A model generated the notes under the pieces. The model saw only the letters and a program-made list of their open reading frames with translations. It was not told the DNA's origin and did not search any database. From Larkinella sp051857545 (GTDB lineage Bacteria > Bacteroidota > Bacteroidia > Cytophagales > Spirosomataceae): 64,000 bases of DNA. Of the stretch, positions 47,474 through 55,966 are shown in pieces (positions within the stretch are counted from its first letter, which is position 1; the number at the start of each line of letters is the position of its first letter). The translations under genes and the position numbers were made by a program. The stretch lies in assembly GCF_051857545.1 (NCBI RefSeq), contig NZ_JBPZHB010000006.1:248001-312000 (forward strand). The letters run 5' to 3'.

Positions 47474-50400
47474 ATGAAAAAAACTCTCCTTCTATTCTTG
47501 TTGTTTCTTTTTGTTTTTGCTGAGTCTTGTAAAGACAAAGATCCAAAGAACAATATCGACCCCAACAACAATACTGACCCTAAAACTGAGGAGTTAGTCA
47601 GAGAGCATTTCACAAACTACCAGGTTAATGATCCTCAACTTCCGGTAGCTTTACTAATCCAAAATGATTCGAAAACAGAATCGATAATTGTTTCTGGGAA
47701 TAGAAATAAAAACAATGCCATTTACCAAATTACCAGCATTCTAGCAATAAATACAAAGATTGGTGGTTCCATAAAGTTAAAATTGGGGAAAGACTATCTT
47801 ATAGAAGAAATAGAGGCAATTTCAGAGGGTGGTAGACGAGTTGCTTCATTTAGTAACTACAATTTGGGTGCTGGAACGGTCCAAATTCAGATAAAGGACA
47901 AGCAAACAAACGCTATTATAGCACCGAACCAACAGATTGTTCTTGGACCTGAAATCGTTACTAATCTTTTAAAATTAAAACAACTTTATGAACGTGATTC
48001 TAAAAATGCAAGATTAAAAGCGGAGACATGTACACTTTTAGAAGCCGCCAACCTTGCACTCGGAGTCGCAGCGTGTATAACATCAATAGGTGTAGGAGTC
48101 GGCATAGTGGTCAGTTGCTATGTGGCGATTGTAGGCGCACCTTTGTTTGCAATAGGAACAGTTCTTATGTGTATTAACCGTCTTGGTGGAGATGCTGTTG
48201 TTACTTATATTACTTGTAAAAGCGCAATAAATGACTTTGAAAAAAAATACGAACCTTGTAAAGAAAATGGTGAAAAAGAACTGGATAAATTGAGATGTTT
48301 TCTCACCGGCTGGGACGACTTTCCCTCTTATGAGGAAGCTAAAAAGAAATACGAAGAATGTGAAAAACAACAGGAAGAAAAAGAAAATGAAGAAAACACT
48401 GGGGGTGGATGGGGTGATCCTCACCTCACAACAACAGATGGGGTTTATTACGATTTTCAGGGTTTCGGAGAATTTATTTTAGTTAAATCAACTACTGATA
48501 ACTTCGAAATTCAAGCAAGGCATGAAGGCCCTGGGAATTCAGAGTATGCAACTGTGACCACTGCCTTGGGAATTCAAACTGGAGACGACATTGTTAGTGT
48601 ACATGCCAAGCCCGCAGCTGTATTTATTAACAATGAAAAACAAAATATCACCTCGGGAACTATCTCACTGAAAAGGGGGGCTTCGATCTCAATTCAGGGT
48701 GGAAAGATAAAGGTCATAGCTTCAAGCAAGGACCGGGTTGAAATAGATGTTTATGCGGGGTCTATGAATTACTCACTTTTTTTAAGTCCTGATCGGAAAG
48801 GAAAAGTAGAAGGCTTGTTGGGTAACTTTGACGGGAACAAAGAAAACGACCTAAGAACAAAAGAGGGTGAAGTCGTCAAAAACGAATTTGCAAGCCTTTA
48901 TCCAAAATATGCTGATTCATGGCGGGTTAACAAAAACTTCCTTTTACACTATGAGTCTGGTAAAAATACTGAAGGTTATACAAGAAGAGATTTGCCCAAG
49001 CCTCTACCTACTTTTAACAACAGTAAAAGAGATGCGGCAAGAAAGGCTTGTATGGATGCGGGGGTGACTGGAGAACCTTATTTAGGCAATTGCACTTATG
49101 ATTTATTAGTAACGGACAATCAAGACCTTATAAAAGGGTATGTAGATCTCGTTGCAAATAGGCCGATTGACCCTTCCGCTCCCTCAAACGATGAATACGC
49201 AGGAGCAATATCGATTCCCATTAATAATAATGGATATGACTGTGCAAATACTGTCTCCGGGACCACCAACGGTGCGACTGCCAGTGCACAGGCAAGCTGT
49301 TCAAGCATTCGCAAAGAAGATGACGTGTGGTTCAAGTTCACTGCGACAGCAGCTGCACATCTACTTACGATATCAGGTGTTCAAGCTGCTCGTGGTAACA
49401 GTACTTACCGCAATGTTCAGGTGTTTGAAGCCGTGAATAACGCTCCTGGAGGCAACATTCTTTGTGCGGAAATGACCATGGAAGAAAAATTCCTGACGGG
49501 GCTGAAGGTTGGCTCAACTTACTTTGTCAGAGTTTCTACCTGGGCAGAGAATGTCAGACTGAACTTCAAGTTGTGTGTTTCTACACCCCCTGTGCCTCCT
49601 GCCAATGATGAATATACGGGTGCTATCGGGCTCCCCATCAATAGTGGATATAATTGTGCAAATACTGTCTCTGGAACCACCAGCGGTGCGACTGCCAGTG
49701 CACAGGCAAGCTGTTCAAGCATTCGTAAAGAAGATGACGTGTGGTTCAAGTTCACTGCAACAGCAGCTGCACATCTACTTACGATATCAGGTGTTCAAGC
49801 TGCCCATGGCAGCAGCGTTTACCGCAATGTTCAGGTGTTTGAAGCCGTGAATAACGCTCCTGGAGGCAACATTCTTTGTGCGGAAATGACCATGGAAGAA
49901 AAATTCCTGACGGGGCTGAAGGTTGGCTCAACTTACTTTGTCAGAGTTTCTACCTGGGCAGAGAATGTCAGACTGAACTTCAAGTTGTGTGTTTCTACCC
50001 CCCCTGTGCCTCCTGCCAATGATGAATATACGGGTGCTATCGGGCTCCCCATCAATAGTGGATATAATTGTGCAAATACTGTCTCTGGAACCACCAGCGG
50101 TGCGACTGCCAGTGCACAGGCAAGCTGTTCAAGCATTCGTAAAGAAGATGACGTGTGGTTCAAGTTCACTGCAACAGCAGCTGCACATCTACTTACGATA
50201 TCAGGTGTTCAAGCTGCTCATGGCAGCAGCGTTTACCGCAATGTTCAGGTGTTTGAAGCCGTGAATAACGCTCCTGGAGGCAACATTCTTTGTGCGGAAA
50301 TGACCATGGAAGAAAAATTCCTGACGGGGCTGAAGGTTGGCTCAACTTACTTTGTCAGAGTTTCTACCTGGGCAGAGAATGTCAGACTGAACTTCAAGTT

Positions 50401-50833
50401 GTGTGTTTCTACCCCCCCTGTGCCTCCTGCCAATGATGAATATACGGGTGCTATCGGGCTTACTATGGATACCAGCCCAGACTGCAAAAGTTCAACTTCC
50501 GGAACCACCAACGGTGCGACTGCTAGTCCTCAAGCAAGCTGTTCGAGTATTCGCAAAGAAGATGACGTGTGGTTCAAGTTCACTGCGACAGCAGCTTCTC
50601 ACTTACTGAAGATATCAAATATTCAAGCCGTTCATGGCAGCAGCGTTTACCGAAATGTTCAGGTATTCGAAGCCTTAAATGACGCTCCCGGCGGGAATGT
50701 TCTTTGCGCGGAAATGACCATGGAACAAAAGGCTTTGACGGGGCTGAAGGTTGGCTCAACTTACTTTGTCAGAGTTTCTACCTGGGCGGAGAATGTTAGA
50801 CTAGACTTTAAGTTATGCGTTTCTACGAATTAA
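47474..50833 (+). CDS. Large lipoprotein with von Willebrand D domain and four tandem repeats
   Basis: 1119 residues. Lipoprotein signal MKKTLLLFLLFLFVFAESC. After about 190 residues there is a hydrophobic Cys-rich segment (ALGVAACITSIGVGVGIVVS), then a von Willebrand type D domain (about 313-480: WGDPHLTTTDGVYYDFQGFG, KVEGLLGNFDGNKENDL). The C-terminal half is four repeats of about 138 residues, each starting NDEYxGAI and containing RKEDDVWFKFTATAAxHLL and LKVGSTYFVRVSTWAENVRL, resembling PPC-like beta domains. It has its own promoter region and terminator, and looks like lysogenic-conversion cargo. Confidence 0.8.
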   Translation: MKKTLLLFLLFLFVFAESCKDKDPKNNIDPNNNTDPKTEELVREHFTNYQVNDPQLPVALLIQNDSKTESIIVSGNRNKNNAIYQITSILAINTKIGGSIKLKLGKDYLIEEIEAISEGGRRVASFSNYNLGAGTVQIQIKDKQTNAIIAPNQQIVLGPEIVTNLLKLKQLYERDSKNARLKAETCTLLEAANLALGVAACITSIGVGVGIVVSCYVAIVGAPLFAIGTVLMCINRLGGDAVVTYITCKSAINDFEKKYEPCKENGEKELDKLRCFLTGWDDFPSYEEAKKKYEECEKQQEEKENEENTGGGWGDPHLTTTDGVYYDFQGFGEFILVKSTTDNFEIQARHEGPGNSEYATVTTALGIQTGDDIVSVHAKPAAVFINNEKQNITSGTISLKRGASISIQGGKIKVIASSKDRVEIDVYAGSMNYSLFLSPDRKGKVEGLLGNFDGNKENDLRTKEGEVVKNEFASLYPKYADSWRVNKNFLLHYESGKNTEGYTRRDLPKPLPTFNNSKRDAARKACMDAGVTGEPYLGNCTYDLLVTDNQDLIKGYVDLVANRPIDPSAPSNDEYAGAISIPINNNGYDCANTVSGTTNGATASAQASCSSIRKEDDVWFKFTATAAAHLLTISGVQAARGNSTYRNVQVFEAVNNAPGGNILCAEMTMEEKFLTGLKVGSTYFVRVSTWAENVRLNFKLCVSTPPVPPANDEYTGAIGLPINSGYNCANTVSGTTSGATASAQASCSSIRKEDDVWFKFTATAAAHLLTISGVQAAHGSSVYRNVQVFEAVNNAPGGNILCAEMTMEEKFLTGLKVGSTYFVRVSTWAENVRLNFKLCVSTPPVPPANDEYTGAIGLPINSGYNCANTVSGTTSGATASAQASCSSIRKEDDVWFKFTATAAAHLLTISGVQAAHGSSVYRNVQVFEAVNNAPGGNILCAEMTMEEKFLTGLKVGSTYFVRVSTWAENVRLNFKLCVSTPPVPPANDEYTGAIGLTMDTSPDCKSSTSGTTNGATASPQASCSSIRKEDDVWFKFTATAASHLLKISNIQAVHGSSVYRNVQVFEALNDAPGGNVLCAEMTMEQKALTGLKVGSTYFVRVSTWAENVRLDFKLCVSTN
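49184..50833 (+). repeat. Four tandem ~414-bp coding repeats
   Basis: Units begin near 49184, 49601, 50015 and 50429 (spacing 417, 414, 414). Units 2 and 3 are almost identical at DNA level; unit 4 is the most diverged in its first 70 bases. The internal near-identity indicates recent duplication or gene conversion. Confidence 0.92.
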
Positions 50834-50967
50834 TCCAGCCCATGACAATGGAAAAGGTGGAGTAGTTAACATTGGTACGAGGTGTTTTATGAAGATTATT
50901 TCGTTGAGATGAACGATTATTAGTGTAAAAATTACGCCTATAGTATAGGAAACTTTCTCTTACTCTG

Positions 50968-51002
50968 CTGACTGATCTAAAGGCAGTCTTTAGATCAGTC
51001 AG
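50968..51002 (+). terminator. Terminator of the lipoprotein gene
   Basis: CTGACTGATCTAAAG (50968-50982) pairs perfectly with 50988-51002 around a 5-base loop, followed by CAATTTTT. Confidence 0.85.
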
Positions 51003-51101
51003 CAATTTTTGGGACAAGTAACTCATTCGCTACTAGACCATTTTTGTGTCCTTTTTTAACCCCGGGGCTTTCTGGAAACTTGCCAAAAACTTGATTTTCC
51101 A

Positions 51102-51614
51102 ATGGAATTGAGCCCCCAGAAAGCCGATCGGCTGGAGCGGTTTCGGGATCACCTGCACCGGGACGCACCGCTGGCTGAAAAAGACCAGCTGTTGATGCAG
51201 CGTTATAATTTCGCCTACACCCAACTCTGCGAGGGTGAATCCAGCCGGGAAGTTGTCACCCTTCTTATGAAGGCCTATGGACTCTCTCAGAGCCAGGCCT
51301 ACAACATCGTCAACGACGCGCTTTCGATTTTCGGAGGCAATCCCACCAAAGCCATCAAAGAAGGTAAAAAGGCCGTGTATGTCATCCGCCTGGAGGAATT
51401 GGCCGACAAGCTCGACGAAGAAGGCGAGTATGAAGCAGCCGCTAACGTGTTGCTAAAAGCCGGAAAACTCCAGGGTATGACCGAAAAAGAAGGCCTGCAT
51501 CTCGACCCCCGCCTGTTTTTACCCAAACCGAATTTGATTTTCACTGACGATTTGACGGCACTGGAAATCCTTAAAAATGACGTGGAAGATGGAGAAGCCG
51601 AAGTTGTCGACTGA
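51102..51614 (+). CDS. Terminase small subunit-like protein
   Basis: 170 residues. A helix-turn-helix region is visible at about 45-75 (ESSREVVTLLMKAYGLSQSQ, AYNIVNDALSIFG), followed by a helical region (RLEELADKLDEEGEYEAAAN). It lies directly before and overlaps the large terminase gene by 38 bp, the standard position. It would recognise phage DNA for packaging. Confidence 0.7.
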   Translation: MELSPQKADRLERFRDHLHRDAPLAEKDQLLMQRYNFAYTQLCEGESSREVVTLLMKAYGLSQSQAYNIVNDALSIFGGNPTKAIKEGKKAVYVIRLEELADKLDEEGEYEAAANVLLKAGKLQGMTEKEGLHLDPRLFLPKPNLIFTDDLTALEILKNDVEDGEAEVVD

Positions 51615-53082
51615 AAAGGCCAATCTGGTATACGTCTTTCCCAAACAGAAGCTGTTTCTGGGAAGCACCGCGCAGCGCAAAACCCTGCTGGCCGGCCGGG
51701 CCTTCGGCAAGACGTTTCTGCTGCTGGTTTGTATGGCCTACTTTGCGCGGTATATGCACCGTGCCAAATTCTTTCTGGCCGGCCTGACTTTCGCCCAGTT
51801 GTTGAACATCGTGCTGGTCGATATGGCCGATGCGTTTCGGGGGCTGGGTTGGCAACCGTACGACGAAAAAACGGGAATGGGTCATTACGTAGTTTGCAAG
51901 GAGCCCCCCGCCCACTGGCCCCGACCCTACAAAGCCCCCAAGACCTGGGATCGGTGCGTTTCTTTTATCACCGGATTCTGCCTGCAGATGCTCAGTTTTG
52001 AAAGGCCCGATTCAAACCGGGGGGGTAATTACGACGGCGGCCTGATCGACGAATCGGCGCTGTTCAAGGATGAGTGGGTCAAAACCATCCTGATGCCCAT
52101 GCTGTTTCGGGCCAATACGCACCGGTTTGCGGGCAACTGGATGCACAATTCTCTCTACGATTTTACCTCCAATCCCTGGCATGAGTCGGGCAAATGGGTC
52201 TTCCTGACCGAGGAACTCATGAAAAAAGACCCTACCAAGTATTTTTTTATTGAGGGTAATTGTGATGATAACCCACTTTTGCACCCTGACTATAAGAAGA
52301 ACCAGGAGGAGCTATTGTCTCCCCTGCAATTCCGGATCGAGGTCTTAAACGAGCGCATTGCCAAACTGCCCAACTGTTATTACCCTTCCTTTGAGTTCGA
52401 GAAGCATTGCTCTACGGACACCTATAAGTACGACCAGAACGACTCTGGCGTATGGGTGCCAACGTTCAGTGACTACAATCCCACCAAAGCCCTGGAACTA
52501 TCCTTCGACTTTAACGCGGCCATTTGTTCGGTGGCGGTTTGCCAGGAGGGGGCCAAAGAACTGCGGTTTATCAATAGCCTCTATGCAAAGGTGGCCGATC
52601 CCAACCGCACCCTGGTAGAGACGCTGGCCTGGCGGGTGGTGGCTACCTACCACCAGCAGAGCAAGAAAGAAATCTTCCTGTATGGTGATGCCTATGGTGA
52701 ATCCAAATCAGCAGGTTCGAACGATACCTTCTTCGACCTGGTGCGAGCCGTGTTCAGGCTCGCTGGCTGGAAGGTGTTCGACCGGATCCTGAAGACCAAC
52801 CCTGAACACGTTGACAAGTTCAACCTGATCGATAAGCTGCTGCTGGAGACCGATGATCGCTTCCCTCGCTTACGGATCAACCAACACACCTGCAAAGCAC
52901 TGATCATCTCGATGCAGAACTCACCCATCCTGCCAACCTTTGCCAAAGACAAGCGAAGTGAGCGAACAACGATCAATCAGGAGTACGCAACCCACTTGAG
53001 CGACTGCTTCGATTACATTTTGTATTACAAATATTCCACAGCGAAGAAGCCCAAAGGCACGAAGCAGATCCGCTTCCTCTGA
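51577..53082 (+). CDS. Terminase large subunit
   Basis: 501 residues (a second ATG at 51589 is a possible start). The Walker A motif LLAGRAFGKTFLLL at about 38-51 is of the terminase type. Acidic residues in GGLIDESALFKDEW fit Walker B. The C-terminal nuclease shows LSFDFNAAICSVAV and IFLYGDAYGESKSAGSNDTF with metal-binding Asp residues, as in large terminases with an RNase-H-like fold. It cuts and packages phage DNA through the portal encoded downstream. Confidence 0.88.
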   Translation: MTWKMEKPKLSTEKANLVYVFPKQKLFLGSTAQRKTLLAGRAFGKTFLLLVCMAYFARYMHRAKFFLAGLTFAQLLNIVLVDMADAFRGLGWQPYDEKTGMGHYVVCKEPPAHWPRPYKAPKTWDRCVSFITGFCLQMLSFERPDSNRGGNYDGGLIDESALFKDEWVKTILMPMLFRANTHRFAGNWMHNSLYDFTSNPWHESGKWVFLTEELMKKDPTKYFFIEGNCDDNPLLHPDYKKNQEELLSPLQFRIEVLNERIAKLPNCYYPSFEFEKHCSTDTYKYDQNDSGVWVPTFSDYNPTKALELSFDFNAAICSVAVCQEGAKELRFINSLYAKVADPNRTLVETLAWRVVATYHQQSKKEIFLYGDAYGESKSAGSNDTFFDLVRAVFRLAGWKVFDRILKTNPEHVDKFNLIDKLLLETDDRFPRLRINQHTCKALIISMQNSPILPTFAKDKRSERTTINQEYATHLSDCFDYILYYKYSTAKKPKGTKQIRFL

Positions 53083-53309
53083 AGCGCGCACCCCCCTTTC
53101 ATATATTCGGAAAACGCGGACCGGTAATTACCGAAACCAGACAGGGTGTTTGATAGCCCTTAGAGATTATTGGAAAATAAGGGGCCGGTTTAGAAAATAA
53201 GGCTCGCCAACTCCCTGAGCGCAACCCGTTTGCCCGAAAATGGCATTGGAAGACTTTTTCGGGCAAAAATCGTCCTTTTTCGCCCGGTAACAGCATTTCA
53301 CCTTTGACT

Positions 53310-53630
53310 ATGGATCATACATTGACCGTGGAGCAATTTTTCAAACTTCTCCACGACCCCATCAACGACGGCTTTTCGATCCGCTACCGGCGTAAGGAAG
53401 ACGGTGCGACGGGTGAGCGGCACGGCTGCAAGAAAAGCCGGAAGAACACGGGGGTAAAAGCCCGGAACGGAACGGCTCCGAAGGCTGGCCTGCGCTATGA
53501 TTTGCTCGAAAAGGGCATCGTATTGCTGGAAGATGAAAAAGGGAATTTCTTTTCCCTCCGGAACCGGTTGCTGATGGCTTACCGGTTCCGGGATCAACGT
53601 GAATGGTATCGCATTAAACACTCGTGGTAA
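53310..53630 (+). CDS. Hypothetical basic phage protein (106 aa)
   Basis: Start at ATG 53310 (a TTG two codons earlier is less likely). Contains a Lys/Arg-rich central part (GERHGCKKSRKNTGVKARNG) and a C-terminal YRFRDQREWYRIKHSW. It ends one base before the portal gene. Function unknown. Confidence 0.6.
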   Translation: MDHTLTVEQFFKLLHDPINDGFSIRYRRKEDGATGERHGCKKSRKNTGVKARNGTAPKAGLRYDLLEKGIVLLEDEKGNFFSLRNRLLMAYRFRDQREWYRIKHSW

Positions 53631-53631
53631 A

Positions 53632-54936
53632 ATGTCCGTCAGACGATTTGATAATAAAATGTATTACCTGAGCGGCCCGGCGGCTGCGGTGGTAATTTCG
53701 CCATCCGTGGACGTGGTGCACGGGGATGAAAGAGCACTGTCGGCCCGGAAAGCGACCGGATCCGGAAGAAAGTACGAGTGGGTCAAGTGGGGGAAAGACG
53801 ACGATGAACCCAACCGGGTCATTGCGCTGAACTGGGAATCACCCTCCAAACCTTCGCTGATGGACCAGGCGAAAGAGTTTGTGCTGGGGGCGGGCGTCGC
53901 ACCGTTTCGGTTTCGCTACGAGAACGGAAAAAAGATTTACGACCGGGAGGATTTTCCGGAACTTGACGACTGGTTCGATGAGCAGGAGATTTTTGAGAAA
54001 TACCTGGAATTGGGCGCGTTGAGCCTGGTATTCTGCGAGATGGCGTTTGTCAACCTATCGATCGGGGAAGGCAACGAAATCGGTTTGCAGACCATTCAAC
54101 CGGTGAAGTGCCGGTTTGAGAAACCCACAGCCGGCAAAATCACCCACGTGCTCACCAGTCCGCATTTCGGCAGTGGAAAAACACCGGCCGACATGGGGCG
54201 GATTCCGCTCTGGGATCGCGACAACCCCACGGCAAACCCGGAGTCGATCATGCTGCTGAAGAAAGCCCAGATCGGTCAGGATTTTTACAACCTGGGGCTG
54301 TTTTGGGGTACGAAAGTGTGGACCAGAGTGGCCAATATGATTCCGCAGTTTCACGAAAACGGACTGACCAACGGCTATAACATCAAGTATTTGATCGAAA
54401 TCGACGAATCGTACTTCGTCGATGAAGGCGAAAATGCCGACGATGAAGAAACAGCCAAACTCATCGAGAAGCGGAAAGACGAGTTCATGTCCAAGCTCGA
54501 CGATTTTCTGGCCGGTATTCAGAACACCGACAAAGCCGTGGTGATGATCGGCGATCTGACCGACAGCAATGGCAAGCCCCGGGACATGATCCGGATCAAA
54601 GCCATCGACAACAAAATGTCGGATGATGCCTACACCAAAATTTACGAAGCGGCCAACATTGCCCAGGCCCAGGGCCACGGCATTCTGCCGGTCCTGGCCG
54701 GTATCGATCAGGGTGGCAAGGTGGGTGGTTCGGGATCGGAACTCGAGCACGCGGCCATGTACCAGGTCGCCTACCGTACGCCGTCGTACCGCCGACACCT
54801 GCTCAAGCCCCTGAATACGGCTTTACGGCTAATGAACGTGCCGCGCGATATCGAATACAAGTTTGTCGACGTCGAATTTACCACCCTGGATAAAAACCCG
54901 ACCGGCAAACAAAACGTGGTCGGACAAGCCTCATGA
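53632..54936 (+). CDS. Phage portal protein
   Basis: 434 residues from ATG 53632. It follows the terminase and has portal-like features: NWESPSKPSLMDQAKEFVLG, FWGTKVWTRVANMIPQFHEN, KIYEAANIAQAQGHGILPVL and GGSGSELEHAAMYQVAYRTP, typical of Bacteroidota-phage portals. It forms the dodecameric ring through which DNA is packaged. Its end overlaps the next gene by 4 bp. Confidence 0.75.
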   Translation: MSVRRFDNKMYYLSGPAAAVVISPSVDVVHGDERALSARKATGSGRKYEWVKWGKDDDEPNRVIALNWESPSKPSLMDQAKEFVLGAGVAPFRFRYENGKKIYDREDFPELDDWFDEQEIFEKYLELGALSLVFCEMAFVNLSIGEGNEIGLQTIQPVKCRFEKPTAGKITHVLTSPHFGSGKTPADMGRIPLWDRDNPTANPESIMLLKKAQIGQDFYNLGLFWGTKVWTRVANMIPQFHENGLTNGYNIKYLIEIDESYFVDEGENADDEETAKLIEKRKDEFMSKLDDFLAGIQNTDKAVVMIGDLTDSNGKPRDMIRIKAIDNKMSDDAYTKIYEAANIAQAQGHGILPVLAGIDQGGKVGGSGSELEHAAMYQVAYRTPSYRRHLLKPLNTALRLMNVPRDIEYKFVDVEFTTLDKNPTGKQNVVGQAS

Positions 54937-55421
54937 TGACCTACCTCGGAACCGATATCGTCGCCCAGCAGGCGTATTTTCAAAGCATTCAGGAGGCTGA
55001 CGACCAACTGGCCACGTTTCTCTTCGAAGCTGGTGAAGGCACCGACGTGCTGGTGGAAGCTTCCCGCACCACCGGTTTTTCTTACCCGGCCCTGGTCCTG
55101 TTTATGCCGAACATCCTGCTGGGCGACACCGCGCACGGGTTGATTCAGGCCACCCAGGACAATTCGTTTGCGGTGCTGTGTTTGCCCGCTGACTCCACGG
55201 CTGATGCGCTGAGCGAGTCGATTAGCCAGGCGCAGCGTGCCGTTTTTCGGATCATCCGCCAGATGCGCAAGGATGCGCGCGCGGGCCGCTTCAACTGGGA
55301 AGAACCCCGCCATTGGAAAATCCGGCCGATGACCCAGGTCGGTCCCGATCGGGCCTGCGGGATGATGGTCGACTTTAAAATTATCACCAACGCCAATGCC
55401 CTGGTGGGCAGTTCGGACTGA
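54933..55421 (+). CDS. Hypothetical phage structural protein (162 aa)
   Basis: Starts in the overlap with the portal gene. Contains AQQAYFQSIQEADDQLATFL and WKIRPMTQVGPDRACGMMVD, mixed alpha/beta. Its position between portal and tail genes and its size suggest a head-tail connector or tail-terminator. It is coupled to the next gene by a one-base overlap. Confidence 0.6.
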   Translation: MMTYLGTDIVAQQAYFQSIQEADDQLATFLFEAGEGTDVLVEASRTTGFSYPALVLFMPNILLGDTAHGLIQATQDNSFAVLCLPADSTADALSESISQAQRAVFRIIRQMRKDARAGRFNWEEPRHWKIRPMTQVGPDRACGMMVDFKIITNANALVGSSD

Positions 55422-55966
55422 TGGATGCGCTGGAAGAACTCGAAAAAGAGCTGGCCGATATTATTGCCGAGTTCCAGCGGCAGGCGATGAGTGAATACCG
55501 GATCGCCGTCGAGCGCGAGGGGCTGGTGATGACCGGTGAGTTGGAAGACTCGTTCCGGTCGACGATCCGGGCCGAAGCCCAGCGTTTCGTGTACGAATGC
55601 GAAATCCGGTTTCTGGAGTATGGCCGCTACCGGGATATGAAGCGGCTGAACGTGGGCAGCAACATGGCTCCGCTGGAAGCCCTGCTGTACTGGGTGGAGA
55701 AAAAAGGAGCGTCCGAATTTTTGAAGGATGTCTGGGCCCGCCGGTACGGCTCGATCAAATCCGACTCCAGGCTGATCCGCGATATTGCCTGGGGCGTCCG
55801 GATCGCCCGCCAGCGCAAGATCGAACACATCCGCACCGGGCGGGGCTGGTACAGCGTCACCTCCGGCCGGAAGTTTGGCATGGTGGGCGAACGGGTGCGG
55901 CAGGCGGCTGCGCTGGCCGCGATCCGTCATTTAAAACAAACGATAACCGGTAGTGATCAACCATGA
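55421..55966 (+). CDS. HK97 gp10-like head-tail joining protein (tentative)
   Basis: 181 residues. The opening coiled coil (ALEELEKELADIIAEFQRQA) and the segment GLVMTGELEDSFRSTIRAEA resemble gp10-type neck or tail-completion proteins. The second half is basic (ARQRKIEHIRTGRGWYSVTS). It overlaps both neighbours slightly. Confidence 0.5.
   Translation: MDALEELEKELADIIAEFQRQAMSEYRIAVEREGLVMTGELEDSFRSTIRAEAQRFVYECEIRFLEYGRYRDMKRLNVGSNMAPLEALLYWVEKKGASEFLKDVWARRYGSIKSDSRLIRDIAWGVRIARQRKIEHIRTGRGWYSVTSGRKFGMVGERVRQAAALAAIRHLKQTITGSDQP

Noticed and set aside
48083..48424. A Phe-rich minus-strand frame opposite the lipoprotein gene
   Set aside because: It is antisense to a Lys/Glu-rich stretch of the lipoprotein, which creates the Phe/Leu-rich shadow.
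54055..54798. A 247-residue minus-strand frame opposite the portal gene
   Set aside because: It is antisense, with no domain, and contradicted by the tightly coupled forward genes.
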